Source of the DNA: Pseudomonas paracarnis
Lineage (GTDB): Bacteria > Pseudomonadota > Gammaproteobacteria > Pseudomonadales > Pseudomonadaceae
Length of the DNA stretch: 64,000 bases
Direction: 5' to 3'
Assembly: GCF_904063055.1 (NCBI RefSeq)
Contig: NZ_CAJFCN010000003.1
Span: 186,001-250,000, forward strand
In this document: positions 55,501-63,393 of the stretch, piece by piece
Numbering within the stretch: position 1 is the first letter of the stretch
How the letters are laid out: each line of letters opens with the position of its first letter
Program-made: the position numbers and the translations under genes
The notes under the pieces: generated by a model
What the model was told of the DNA's origin: nothing
The model's input: only the letters and a program-made list of their open reading frames with translations
Databases searched by the model: none

Positions 55501-55883
55501 CCCGTGGTCGTGACGTCGAGGGTACCGCTGTCGACATTGATAGTAAGCGGCTTTGATAGGTCTACATCATTCTGCTTGGCCCAGTCCTTGAACGCAGGGC
55601 TTCCAAGTAGTTTAAGCATCAGCGCACGCGTCTGCCCTAAGGACGAATTCCACGGGATTCTGTCAACTTCAACTTCGCGATAGTCTTGATTGTCACCCAA
55701 CAAATCTCGCAACGTACCACCGTATATGCTGGCTAACCACTGATCCTTATCTTGCAGAGAGGTTTGTCTTGTTCCCGGAAGCTCTGTCGCGACCTCGAGG
55801 CGGGCAGATTGCGGTTGTGGAACGGCGTTTGCCAGTTGGGGCGTATAAAGCTCGGAAAAGCGTGAATTGGAAATGGCAGTCAT
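52548..55883 (-). CDS. Large effector/toxin-like protein, 1111 aa
   Basis: An 1111-residue protein with no signal peptide; the first 12 residues (M-T-A-I-S-N-S-R-F-S-E-L) are polar with an aliphatic residue at position 4, as in type III signals. The body is Asn-, Asp-, Ser- and Thr-rich with helical stretches. From about residue 970 there is a hydrophobic segment (G-L-I-D-V-A-F-D-V-F-G-F-L-L-A-G-A-G-G) and the C-terminal tail has D-P-V-S-K-Q-P-F-G-L-P-L-K-D-F, both reminiscent of large Pseudomonas toxin-like proteins (dermonecrotic-toxin type), from memory. The gene is visibly more AT-rich than its neighbours and lies inside the signalling cluster. AGGA is 9 nt before the ATG; a hrp-box-like promoter lies 45 bp upstream. 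No catalytic motif recognised. Confidence 0.65.
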   Translation of the reverse strand: MTAISNSRFSELYTPQLANAVPQPQSARLEVATELPGTRQTSLQDKDQWLASIYGGTLRDLLGDNQDYREVEVDRIPWNSSLGQTRALMLKLLGSPAFKDWAKQNDVDLSKPLTINVDSGTLDVTTTGAKQRNPFDFSPPTPTAKSLDIHSFTGWPLLMSVAKTLAGPGNVVSFDTASTATTATIADIARFHGHAVPSDRILSPSQRQASIQQLLDKLQDPDSDTYNERFNFPPQQYLNNQVSELGDLNNRNAVIGVISNVVNEKAKDLEDLEAELQFWQKRSGYEETIEKLQLTIKQRLQNVLDTPVEIDPTSSYFRDHNLKPDVAVTLRDYLVGHGIVLPTNASELKNIAQSLASPPIEKPAHGNLGGAHSWPTPMSNDDRRALAAMTSKFLEGQPENTLLAYLTRGVEYRQNFGASFLEDRSRGIDNVLEFPNVKKFALAAEREFGEIASPNVIADWMLTALYDSLDPLSINATSPDSNRTKVAGFDLANMNLSGMNAQDIYATLSDHLRETGVTNHYNGVLAMEVLLARKAPELLVKDIPETLTKGTHSWVSFVTAVARIEAEAPGSTSRMTYAQVMMRHELAPITLADKLVEQQAQTDALKDWGVYNGVLTRSSTDQYSEEDMAKVRAAFNEQMHQLNESSKTFATPFPVLHEMAVASIKEQNPHLSEEQIKRKVLTPKDSGFLEFPGPYSLVDILINAERHHKDVALDSYTSSDKDIDLSTIALRKFTNSFVVSTFEAQLSVLFDRFERATQTQVKNLISKLPVEDRNIIEHGKITVSREVDVTYSGASTTPVGLEPSPHSIIVQSEFVDASGRKGIHTYEIDGPNNIIRKREDLNDKTPATIPGIPDKSTGPLPPVGDSVVRTRSLIPIVPDGDYKEDVLAPRSNDNVNNAPNSFASEKTQYIADALVKKISIRDNAESLRGTTAFDGEVPFWQKIEDFVVGLIPGYNAVKNFIAGNWREGLIDVAFDVFGFLLAGAGGAVRAAGAGARAGSSAFGSTAKRLVRGAIGALNPIDPKGIAQGFVQEGITYLATSGPGRNNQPSFKIKYDPVKIFRNVENATIGNANMQGTTTAIAATQKNGKWYALDPVSKQPFGLPLKDFVPSA

Positions 55884-55928
55884 CAGAAATATTCCTGGTC
55901 GATGTGGGTAGTGCGTTATTCGCCAACG

Positions 55929-55956
55929 TATGTGGAAAAAAACTCACATCGATTCC
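55929..55956 (-). promoter_or_regulatory. Candidate hrp box upstream of the 1111-residue gene
   Basis: On the minus strand: GGAATC (55956-55951), 15 nt, CCACATA (55935-55929). The consensus is GGAACC, 15-16 nt, CCAC-nn-A; the match is 5 of 6 (C to T) and 5 of 5 informative positions. It ends 45 bp before the ATG at 55883, a usual distance. This site is the better of the two candidates in the window. Confidence 0.6.
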
Positions 55957-56004
55957 ATCTGCTGCCTGCTAAACCGTGACGACTTATTGCCACATGTGGC
56001 CGCT

Positions 56005-57456
56005 CTACGCCTGGATCATCTCCCGCACCTTGGCCGTCAACAAATCAAACGTAAAAGGCTTGGTGATCAGTTGCATCCCCGGGTCCAGGAAGCCACCCCG
56101 CACCGCGGCGTGCTCGGCGTATCCGGTAATAAACAATACTTTGAGTTCCGGACGAATCTGCCGGCCGATTTCCGCTAGTTGTCGGCCGTTCATTCCCGGC
56201 AAACCGACGTCGCTGATCATCAGGTCGATGCGCTGTTCGGATTCAATGATCGGCACCGCCGCATTCGCGTCCCCAGCCTCGATAAACCCGTAACCCAGTT
56301 CTTTGAGCACCGCGCTGACCAACACCCGAACTGCGGGATCATCCTCGACGATCAAAACCGTTTCCCCTGCATTGGCAAACGGCAGCAATGTCGGGTTGAG
56401 CGGCTCCTGAGCTTGGGGCTCACCGATAAAGCGCGGCAGGAACAAACTGACCGTCGTACCTTTGCCGACTTCGCTGTGGATGGTCACATGCCCACGAGAC
56501 TGGCGAGCGAAGCCGTAGATCATCGACAGCCCAAGACCGGTGCCTTGGCCGATGGGTTTGGTGGTAAAAAACGGATCGAACACGCGATCCATCAGTTGTT
56601 GCGGTATGCCGCAACCGTTGTCGCTGACACTCAGTTCTACGTAGTCGCCCGGGGTCAAGGTGCCGTAGGCGGCGGTAAAGACACTGTCGAGGTGACGATT
56701 GGTGGTCTCCACGGTCAGCGTGCCACCCGTGGGCATGGCGTCGCGCGCGTTGATCACCAGGTTGAGCAGGGCGCTTTCGAGCTGGTTCGGGTCGGCCTCG
56801 GCCGTCCACAAGGCGTCGCTCAGGCGCATGTCCAGGTTGATACTTTCGTTGATGCTGCGTTGCAATAATTCGCCCATGGACGTGACCAACTGGTTGATCT
56901 GCACAGGCTTGGAGTCCAGTGATTGTCGACGGGAGAACGCCAACAGTCGATGGGTGAGGCTCGCCGCGCGGTTGGCCGAGGTCACGTCCAGGTCGATCAG
57001 GCTGTCCAGGTCATCCAGTTTGCCCCGGGACACACGTCGGCGTAGCAGTTCCAGGCTACCGATAATGCCGGTAAGCATATTGTTGAAGTCATGGGCGATA
57101 CCCCCGGTCAACTGGCCAACGGCTTCCATTTTCTGCGATTGACGCAGGGCTTCTTCATTGTGACGCAGTTGGGCGGTGCGTTCCTCCACTTGCTGCTCAA
57201 GCGTTTCCAAAGTGCGCTGGAGACGCAACTCACTCTCGCTCAAGTCAATCAACCGGTCCCGCGCTTCGTACTGGCGCCGTCGACCGCGCAGGGCCGCGCT
57301 CACCAGACTGATCAAGGTGATGGGATGGAACGGCCGCTCCAGAAACGTGACGTTGCCCAGCAAGCCGCTCAGCCGCGTCGAGCCGTTCTGCTCTTTGCCG
57401 CCATGCTGGGTCATCAGCACGATAGGCAGGTCGGACCAGGCCGGTTGCTGATGCAA
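56005..57456 (-). CDS. Hybrid sensor kinase (HisKA-HATPase-REC), main part
   Basis: A 483-codon frame with a truncated receiver-like N-terminus (L-G-N-V-T-F-L-E-R-P-F-H-P near 33), a coiled coil, HisKA with G-G-I-A-H-D-F-N-N-M (about residue 120), HATPase with G-L-G-L-S-M-I-Y-G, and a C-terminal receiver with Asp in M-I-S-D-V-G-L-P-G-M-N-G. Homologues have a full N-terminal receiver; here that part lies in another frame upstream (57497-57667). This entry begins at a TTG (57456), not a convincing natural start. The gene pairs with kaiC. Confidence 0.75.
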   Translation of the reverse strand: MHQQPAWSDLPIVLMTQHGGKEQNGSTRLSGLLGNVTFLERPFHPITLISLVSAALRGRRRQYEARDRLIDLSESELRLQRTLETLEQQVEERTAQLRHNEEALRQSQKMEAVGQLTGGIAHDFNNMLTGIIGSLELLRRRVSRGKLDDLDSLIDLDVTSANRAASLTHRLLAFSRRQSLDSKPVQINQLVTSMGELLQRSINESINLDMRLSDALWTAEADPNQLESALLNLVINARDAMPTGGTLTVETTNRHLDSVFTAAYGTLTPGDYVELSVSDNGCGIPQQLMDRVFDPFFTTKPIGQGTGLGLSMIYGFARQSRGHVTIHSEVGKGTTVSLFLPRFIGEPQAQEPLNPTLLPFANAGETVLIVEDDPAVRVLVSAVLKELGYGFIEAGDANAAVPIIESEQRIDLMISDVGLPGMNGRQLAEIGRQIRPELKVLFITGYAEHAAVRGGFLDPGMQLITKPFTFDLLTAKVREMIQA

Positions 57457-57496
57457 CAGCTCGAGTAACGGCTCAAGGTCGACGCCACGCAGTGCC

Positions 57497-57667
57497 TCAG
57501 CCGCAATGATGAGCAGCTTGCGTCAGCTCTTCGCACAGAGCGGCCAGGCTGTTGGCGACAATCCCGCTGTAACCGGCTTCGTTAAGCATCATCAGCGCCA
57601 ATGAGCCATCGCGGCCCATGGGCGCCAGCACGATGGCACGCTCGTAGACGGGAGACAGGGCCGGCAC
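57497..57667 (-). pseudogene. N-terminal fragment of the KaiC-linked hybrid kinase (frameshift)
   Basis: A GTG at 57667, overlapping the kaiC stop by one base (TAGTG), begins 56 codons (P-A-L-S-P-V-Y-E-R-A-I-V-L-A-P-M-G-R-D) that end at a TGA. After about codon 50 the sequence expected for the receiver (L-L-I-I-A-A-E-A-L-R-G-V-D) continues in the frame of the kinase entry. So an indel near 57516 separates the N-terminus from the rest; loss of a few bases between short GCTG repeats would explain it. A sequencing error is possible. Confidence 0.6.
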
Positions 57668-59166
57668 TAGCCCTCATCCTTGAGCAGAGGGGAGCCGGCA
57701 CCCATATAGGTTGGAATGCCCCGCAGCACACCCTGGAAGTTATCCAGGGGTACACCTACCGTCATACCGCGGCTGCCGATGCGATATTCACGAATGGTCG
57801 ACTCGTGGGAGCCCGTTCTTTTTTTGATGACCGAAATGGCCCGGCGAACTTTACCCAGGGCCTCGAAATAACGCAGCAAGATCACGGTGTCGGCCAGGTA
57901 AGTGATGTCGACCGGCGTCTGCATGTCGCCGACCAGGCCGTGCTGGGCCACCGTCATGAAGGTGGCTGCACCACGGCGGTTAAGGTATAGCAGCAGTTCA
58001 TGCATATGCAGGATCAGCGCGTTTTCTTCGGGCATGGCCGCCTGGTAGCCGTTGATACTGTCGATGACCACGGTCTTGATACCGCGCTCATCCACGCAGC
58101 GGCGAACCCGGTGGGAAAATTCGCCGGGGGAGAGTTCGGCCGCGTCGACCTGTTCGATCAGCAGGTTTCCGGTGTCCCGTAAGGCGGCGAGGTCGATGCC
58201 CATGTTCTTCATGCGCTCGAACAGCAGGCCCAGCTCTTCATCGAAGATGAACAGCGCAGCCTTTTCGCCACGGGCCACGGCGGCGGCAGCGAAGATCATC
58301 GAGATCAAAGACTTGCCGGTACCGGCCGGGCCGAGAATCAGGCTGCTGGAGCCGGTCTCGATCCCCCCGCCGAGCAGAGAATCCAACTCCTCGATACCGC
58401 TGCTCAAGGTTTGACGGTTGTAACCGCCGCGATGTTCGGCCGCCACCAGGCGCGGGAATACGTGAATGCCGTCGCCCATGATGGTGAAGTCGTGGAAGCC
58501 GCCACGGTATTTCTGGCCCCGGTACTTGACCACACGGATACGCCGACGCTCGGCGCCATAGTTGGGCGTCAGCTCCTCCAGGCGAATCACCCCGTGCGCA
58601 ACGCTGTGCACGGTCTTATCCAGGGATTCGGTGGTCAAGTCATCCAGCAGTAACACGGTGGCGTCATAACGCACGAAGTAGTGCTTGATCGCCAGGATCT
58701 GCCGGCGATAGCGCAACGAGCTTTGCGCCAGAAGGCGGATCTCAGACAGGCTGTCGACCACCACGCGGGTCGGCTTGACCCGCTCTACCACTTCAAAGAT
58801 CTGGCGGGTGGCTTCACCCAGCTCCAGGTCGGAGGAGTACAGCAGGCTTTGCTGGTGATCGGCGTTGAGCAGGCTTTCCGGTGGGGTCAGCTCGAAGATA
58901 TGAATATGTTCATCCAAGTCCCAGCCGTGGGATTTGGCACCCTGGCGCAGTTCGTGCTCGGTTTCGGACAGGGTGATATATAAGCAACGTTCGCCGTTCT
59001 GCGCACCGGCCCGCAGAAAATGCAGGGCCACGGTGGTTTTACCGGTGCCGGGTTCGCCTTCGAGCAAAAACACGTGGCTTCGCGATAGCCCCCCGGCAAG
59101 AATGTCATCAAGACCTTCGACGCCGGTGGCCGCCTTTTCACTCAACAGCTGTTTGGATGTACTCAA
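57667..59166 (-). CDS. KaiC-like double-RecA ATPase
   Basis: A 499-residue protein with two RecA/KaiC domains: CI Walker A G-E-P-G-T-G-K-T-T (37-45) with V-V-V-D-S-L (136-141), and CII G-P-A-G-T-G-K-S (279-286) with V-V-I-D-S-I (366-371). Catalytic Glu pairs follow each (for example F-D-E-E at 308). In cyanobacterial KaiC, Ser431/Thr432 are phosphorylated; the aligned residues here appear to be Thr and Tyr. No kaiA or kaiB is present. In many bacteria such proteins pair with kinases, and here the next gene is one, overlapping by 1 base. Confidence 0.9.
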   Translation of the reverse strand: MSTSKQLLSEKAATGVEGLDDILAGGLSRSHVFLLEGEPGTGKTTVALHFLRAGAQNGERCLYITLSETEHELRQGAKSHGWDLDEHIHIFELTPPESLLNADHQQSLLYSSDLELGEATRQIFEVVERVKPTRVVVDSLSEIRLLAQSSLRYRRQILAIKHYFVRYDATVLLLDDLTTESLDKTVHSVAHGVIRLEELTPNYGAERRRIRVVKYRGQKYRGGFHDFTIMGDGIHVFPRLVAAEHRGGYNRQTLSSGIEELDSLLGGGIETGSSSLILGPAGTGKSLISMIFAAAAVARGEKAALFIFDEELGLLFERMKNMGIDLAALRDTGNLLIEQVDAAELSPGEFSHRVRRCVDERGIKTVVIDSINGYQAAMPEENALILHMHELLLYLNRRGAATFMTVAQHGLVGDMQTPVDITYLADTVILLRYFEALGKVRRAISVIKKRTGSHESTIREYRIGSRGMTVGVPLDNFQGVLRGIPTYMGAGSPLLKDEG

Positions 59167-59322
59167 GAAGTGCCCTCAGGTCACGTACAAGTAGAGGGGC
59201 ACGCCGACTGGGACGCGCCATATTCACTTGACCGTAGTGGCCACTAGCGGTTCAACGTTTTGGATGAATTGTACGAAGAGAGGTCGCTTTACACGTTTTT
59301 GCGGTGCTGAGCTGATCGCCTA

Positions 59323-60381
59323 TCAGAGGCCCTGTTGTAGCGCCGGATCATCCGGGTTCTGTTGCTCCAGTTGGGCGAGCAGCACCTGAACGTTCTGCAA
59401 CTGCCCGGTCTCTTTCCAGTAATTGACCAGCAACACGCGGGCTTTGCGATTGGCGGGATGCCGCTGGACGATTTCTTCCAACTGGCGCTGGGCCGCCTCT
59501 ACTTCGTCCTGGGCGTGCAGGGTGGTGGCCAGGTCATAGCGATAATCCGGGTTGTCCGGCGCAAGCTCCACCGCCTTGGACAGGCCGAGCAGGGCGTAGG
59601 GGCGCTCGCCATGGTGCAACAGCCACATGCCCAAGGCATGTTGCAGGTAGGCCGACTCCGGATGCGCCGCCAGTTGCCGGGCCAGCAGTTGGCGCGACTC
59701 GTCGGTCTTGCCTTGCTTGTCCAGCAGTTCGATTTGCGATACCACCGCTTGCAGGTTGTCCGGCTGCAAGCGCATTGCCTGCTCCAGGGCGTTTTGCGCC
59801 TCCGGCAGCAGGGCGCTGTGGATGTACAGGCGCGCCAATTGAATCCAGCCTTCAGCGGTTTCGGGCCGGGCCTTGAGCGTTGTCACGAATTCATCGAGCA
59901 CCTGCTGCAGTGGGCCAAAGTACAAACCCAGTGTATCGGGCGACAGGCCCAGCAAGGCGTTGGCGGCGGCAAAGCGCACCGATTGTTCCGGATCGTCCAG
60001 CACCGGGCCGAGCAGTAAGGTGCGCTGGCCAGTGGGCACCAGGCCGACGATGCTGTGAATAGCGGCTTCGCGCACCAGCGCCGACTCATTGGCGAGGTCT
60101 TTATCGGCCAGCTTCAGCGCCTGGGGGCTGGGGTAATTGGGCAGCTCAGCATGCAAGGCGGCGCGGCGCTCGGGCGACAGGTCCGGCCGGCCCAACTGTT
60201 GGTACAACACACGTGCGGCGCCGGGCTCGCCGTTATGCGCCTGCTTCAAGGCCTTGGAATAGCCATGGGCGATGGCTGGGGGTACGGCCACTGCAGGGGT
60301 GCGGGAGAAAAACCAGGTGATCAGTACGATCAACAACAGGGCGCACAGGCCGATGATGGAGTAACGGCGTGACTTTGACAT
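59323..60381 (-). CDS. Membrane-anchored TPR protein
   Basis: A 352-residue protein with an N-terminal anchor (about 10-27, I-I-G-L-C-A-L-L-L-I-V-L) followed by HEAT-like and TPR repeats; the TPR pattern (W-I-Q-L-A-R-L-Y, A-L-E-Q-A-M-R-L-Q-P-D-N, A-V-E-L-A-P-D-N-P) is clear from about residue 180 to 345. Probably a periplasmic scaffold. Start ATG 60381; upstream codons are not family sequence. Confidence 0.82.
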   Translation of the reverse strand: MSKSRRYSIIGLCALLLIVLITWFFSRTPAVAVPPAIAHGYSKALKQAHNGEPGAARVLYQQLGRPDLSPERRAALHAELPNYPSPQALKLADKDLANESALVREAAIHSIVGLVPTGQRTLLLGPVLDDPEQSVRFAAANALLGLSPDTLGLYFGPLQQVLDEFVTTLKARPETAEGWIQLARLYIHSALLPEAQNALEQAMRLQPDNLQAVVSQIELLDKQGKTDESRQLLARQLAAHPESAYLQHALGMWLLHHGERPYALLGLSKAVELAPDNPDYRYDLATTLHAQDEVEAAQRQLEEIVQRHPANRKARVLLVNYWKETGQLQNVQVLLAQLEQQNPDDPALQQGL

Positions 60382-60451
60382 GCAGGCGTCCGAAAGCTTG
60401 GGCAGCAAAGTTCCAAGCTTCGGTCAGTGCGAGGCGAGTGTCAAACCCGCG

Positions 60452-61345
60452 TCAGGTCAGCACGTAGTCCGCTGGCTCCAACGCTGGCGGCAGGTTGACT
60501 TCACCAAGGGCGGCGAGGATCTCGCGCTCCAATGTCCGCAGGATAGCATCACACGGCAAGTCGTTTTCGTCGAAGCCGAAGGGGTCTTCCAATTCGTCGC
60601 CAATCGCATCCAGGCCAAAGAAGGTGTAGCTGACAATCGCGGTGAACACTGGCGTCAACCAGCCAAGTGGCTCGGCCATGGCGAATGGCAGCAAGATGCA
60701 GAACAGGTAAATGGTGCGGTGCAACAGCAGGGTGTAGGGAAAGGGCAGTGGCGTGGTCTTGATGCGCTCGCATGCCGCCTGCACCTGGCTCAGGCTGACT
60801 AGCCGGGCTTCCAGTTGGGTGTAGCGCCATTCGCTGATCACGCCCTGTTGTGCCAGGACCGAAAAGCGCGCACCGACCGTTTGCAGCACGCTGTCCGGCA
60901 AGTTGGGGTGGCCCACTGGCATGATGATCCAAGGGTGTATCGCCCGGGCTTGATCTTCATGGCGCAAATGCGCGACCAAGCCATGGGCAAAACCGCACAG
61001 GCCGCGCAGCAGGCCAGCACGCTCGGCGGTGTCCCCCAGCACCTGGGTCTCGCGAATCAGCGAGCGCACGTCAATGACCATTTGCCCCAGTTGCTTGCGG
61101 CCCTCCCACCAACGGTCGTAGCAGGCGTTGTTGCGAAAACTCATGAAAATCGACAGTGACAGGCCCAACAAGGTGAAGGGCGTAGCGTTGACCTTGGAAA
61201 AATAGGTGGGGTGCAGGGTTTCCACCAGCACGATGACCGAGGCCAACAGCGTGACCAGCAGGCTGCGCCAGGCAATGCGCTTGGCAATGGAGCCTTTGAG
61301 GGAGAACAGGATACCCAGGACGTTGGGTTTAGGGCGAACGATCAT
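60452..61345 (-). CDS. Bestrophin-family ion channel
   Basis: A 297-residue membrane protein of the bestrophin (UPF0187) family: the N-terminal P-K-P-N-V-L-G-I-L-F-S-L-K-G-S, N-N-A-C-Y-D-R-W-W-E-G-R-K near 77, and F-F-G-L-D-A-I-G-D-E-L-E-D-P-F-G with acidic D-x-x-x-D-E-x-x-D-P cluster near 240 are typical. Bacterial homologues form pentameric cation channels. Start ATG 61345; the frame extends to 61633 through repeat DNA. Confidence 0.88.
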   Translation of the reverse strand: MIVRPKPNVLGILFSLKGSIAKRIAWRSLLVTLLASVIVLVETLHPTYFSKVNATPFTLLGLSLSIFMSFRNNACYDRWWEGRKQLGQMVIDVRSLIRETQVLGDTAERAGLLRGLCGFAHGLVAHLRHEDQARAIHPWIIMPVGHPNLPDSVLQTVGARFSVLAQQGVISEWRYTQLEARLVSLSQVQAACERIKTTPLPFPYTLLLHRTIYLFCILLPFAMAEPLGWLTPVFTAIVSYTFFGLDAIGDELEDPFGFDENDLPCDAILRTLEREILAALGEVNLPPALEPADYVLT

Positions 61346-61722
61346 GGAGGGCTTCTGTGGCGTGCAGGCGGTCAGATTAGAAGCTGCTATGCATCGCGTC
61401 CAATCACTTGGATCGACCGCCTGATCAGTCGACTCAATGACTAACGTGGGAGCCGGGCAGTACATAACCCTGTGGGAGCTGGCTTGCCTGCGAAAGCGGT
61501 GGTGCAGTGACAGCTGTGGTGACTGACCCACCGCCTTCGCGGGCCAGCCCGCTCCCACCGAAAAGCGAAAAAGCCCCCCGCGTTTCGCTACGGACTGGCC
61601 AAACCAGTCAGCCAAGTTGAAAGCTTTGACCATTGCCGCTGCGCCGCTCTGGAGCGACTATTTCAGCGCTTTTCTCGAGTTGAAAACGTCCTGAAAATAA
61701 AAACACAGAAGGATAGGAAGCG
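61346..61722. other. Intergenic region with REP pair
   Basis: This 377-bp gap holds the divergent promoters of the bestrophin and acyl-CoA synthetase genes and an inverted REP pair at 61471-61559. A lone hairpin-like GC-rich piece follows near 61570-61600. The synthetase ribosome-binding site AAGGATAGG is at about 61708-61716. No extra gene seen. Confidence 0.6.
61471..61559. repeat. Paired inverted REP elements
   Basis: TGTGGGAGCTGGCTTGCCTG (61471-61490) and a following part form one unit to about 61501; the second, in opposite orientation, is at 61527-61559 and ends CAGCCCGCTCCCACC. Same type as the pair at 41984. Confidence 0.8.
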
Positions 61723-63372
61723 ATGCGTGAGTATTTGGCTGCCACCACCGAGTTTGATTACCAGCACACCGTCGACGCCGCACTGGCCGGCAACCTGCAA
61801 GCGCTCAATGCCTGCGTGGAATGCTGTGACCGTCACGCGTTGCCGGGGCGCATCGCGTTGTTCTGGGAGGGCAAGGACGGACGCAGCGCCACGTCAACCT
61901 TTACCGAACTGCAAGAGCAGGCCGCGCGTTTCGCCAACTTCCTCTTGGCCCAGGGCGTCAAGCGCGGTGACAAGGTGGCGGGCCTGTTGCCCCGTACTGC
62001 CGAATTGTTGGTGGTCGTGCTGGCGACGTGGCGCATCGGCGCGGTCTATCAGCCGCTGTTTACCGCGTTCGGACCCAAGGCAATTGAACATCGCTTGAAC
62101 AGCTCGGGCGCAGCGCTGGTGGTCACCGATGCAGTGAACCGTCCCAAGCTGGCGGAAGTCGCCGACTGCCCGACCATCGTCACGGTCGCCGGAGCCAAGG
62201 GCGAAGGTATCGTGCGGGGCGACTACAGCTTCTGGGCCGAACTGCCCAGCTACTCTTCTCACTGCGAGCCGGTGCTGCTGGGCGCAGAGGAGCCGTTCCT
62301 GCTGATGTTCACCTCCGGCACCACCGGCCCGTCCAAGGCGCTGTCGGTACCGCTCAAGGCCATCGTCGCGTTCCAGGGCTACATGCGCGACGCCGTGGAC
62401 TTGCGCCCCGAGGACGCATTCTGGAACGTTGCCGACCCTGGCTGGGCCTATGGCATCTATTTCGGCGTGACCGGGCCGTTGTCCATGGGGCACCCGATCA
62501 CCTTCTACGATGGCCCGTTCACCCTGGAAAGCACCTGCCGGGTCATCAATAAATACGCGATCACCAACCTGACCGGTTCGCCCACGGCGTATCGGCTGTT
62601 GATTGCCGGTGGCGAACAGTTCGCCGGTTCGATCAAGGGCAAGCTGCGCATCGTCAGCAGCGCCGGTGAGCCTTTGAACCCGGAGGTGATCCGCTGGTTC
62701 GCCGACCACCTGGGCGTGACCATCCACGACCATTACGGCCAGACCGAGCTGGGCATGGTGCTGTGCAATCACCATGGTTTGGCGCATCCGGTGCACGTGG
62801 GCTCGGCGGGTTTTGCCTCGCCAGGGCATCGCATCGTGGTGCTGGATGACAACCATCAGGAGCTGCCAGCCGGCCAACCCGGCATCCTGGCCATCGACCG
62901 CGAGCAATCGCCTATGTGCTGGTTTGCCGGGTACGACGGCGTGAAAACCAAGGCGTTCGTCGGCAAGTACTACCTCAGCGGCGATACCGTGGAGCTGAAC
63001 CCGGACGGCAGCATCAGCTTTGTCGGACGCAGCGACGACGTGATCACTACATCCGGCTACCGCGTGGGCCCCTTCGACGTGGAAAGCGCGTTGGTCGAAC
63101 ACCCGGCGGTGGTCGAGGCTGCCGTGGTCGGCAAGCCTTGCCCGGAGCGCACTGAGCTGGTCAAAGCCTTTGTGGTGATCAGCGAGCAATACCGCGCCAC
63201 CCCGGAGCTGGCTGAAGAGCTGCGCCTGCATGTGCGCCAGCGCCTGGCCGCCCATGCGTACCCGCGGGAAATCGAATTTGTCAGCGACTTGCCCAAGACC
63301 CCGAGCGGCAAGCTGCAACGCTTTATTTTGCGCAATCAGGAAATAGCCAAGGCCCAGGCGGCCGTGGCTTGA
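61723..63372 (+). CDS. AMP-binding acyl-CoA synthetase
   Basis: A 549-residue adenylate-forming enzyme that activates an acid as acyl-AMP and then acyl-CoA. The phosphate-binding loop is M-F-T-S-G-T-T-G-P-S-K-A (about 194-205), A5 is Y-G-Q-T-E-L-G, A7 is Y-Y-L-S-G-D-T, A8 is G-R-S-D-D-V-I-T-T-S-G-Y-R, and the catalytic Lys is in T-P-S-G-K-L-Q-R near the C-terminus. Probably a short- or medium-chain substrate. It forms an operon with the SDR 21 bp downstream. Confidence 0.9.
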   Translation: MREYLAATTEFDYQHTVDAALAGNLQALNACVECCDRHALPGRIALFWEGKDGRSATSTFTELQEQAARFANFLLAQGVKRGDKVAGLLPRTAELLVVVLATWRIGAVYQPLFTAFGPKAIEHRLNSSGAALVVTDAVNRPKLAEVADCPTIVTVAGAKGEGIVRGDYSFWAELPSYSSHCEPVLLGAEEPFLLMFTSGTTGPSKALSVPLKAIVAFQGYMRDAVDLRPEDAFWNVADPGWAYGIYFGVTGPLSMGHPITFYDGPFTLESTCRVINKYAITNLTGSPTAYRLLIAGGEQFAGSIKGKLRIVSSAGEPLNPEVIRWFADHLGVTIHDHYGQTELGMVLCNHHGLAHPVHVGSAGFASPGHRIVVLDDNHQELPAGQPGILAIDREQSPMCWFAGYDGVKTKAFVGKYYLSGDTVELNPDGSISFVGRSDDVITTSGYRVGPFDVESALVEHPAVVEAAVVGKPCPERTELVKAFVVISEQYRATPELAEELRLHVRQRLAAHAYPREIEFVSDLPKTPSGKLQRFILRNQEIAKAQAAVA

Positions 63373-63393
63373 CCCTTTTAAAAGGAAACAACG

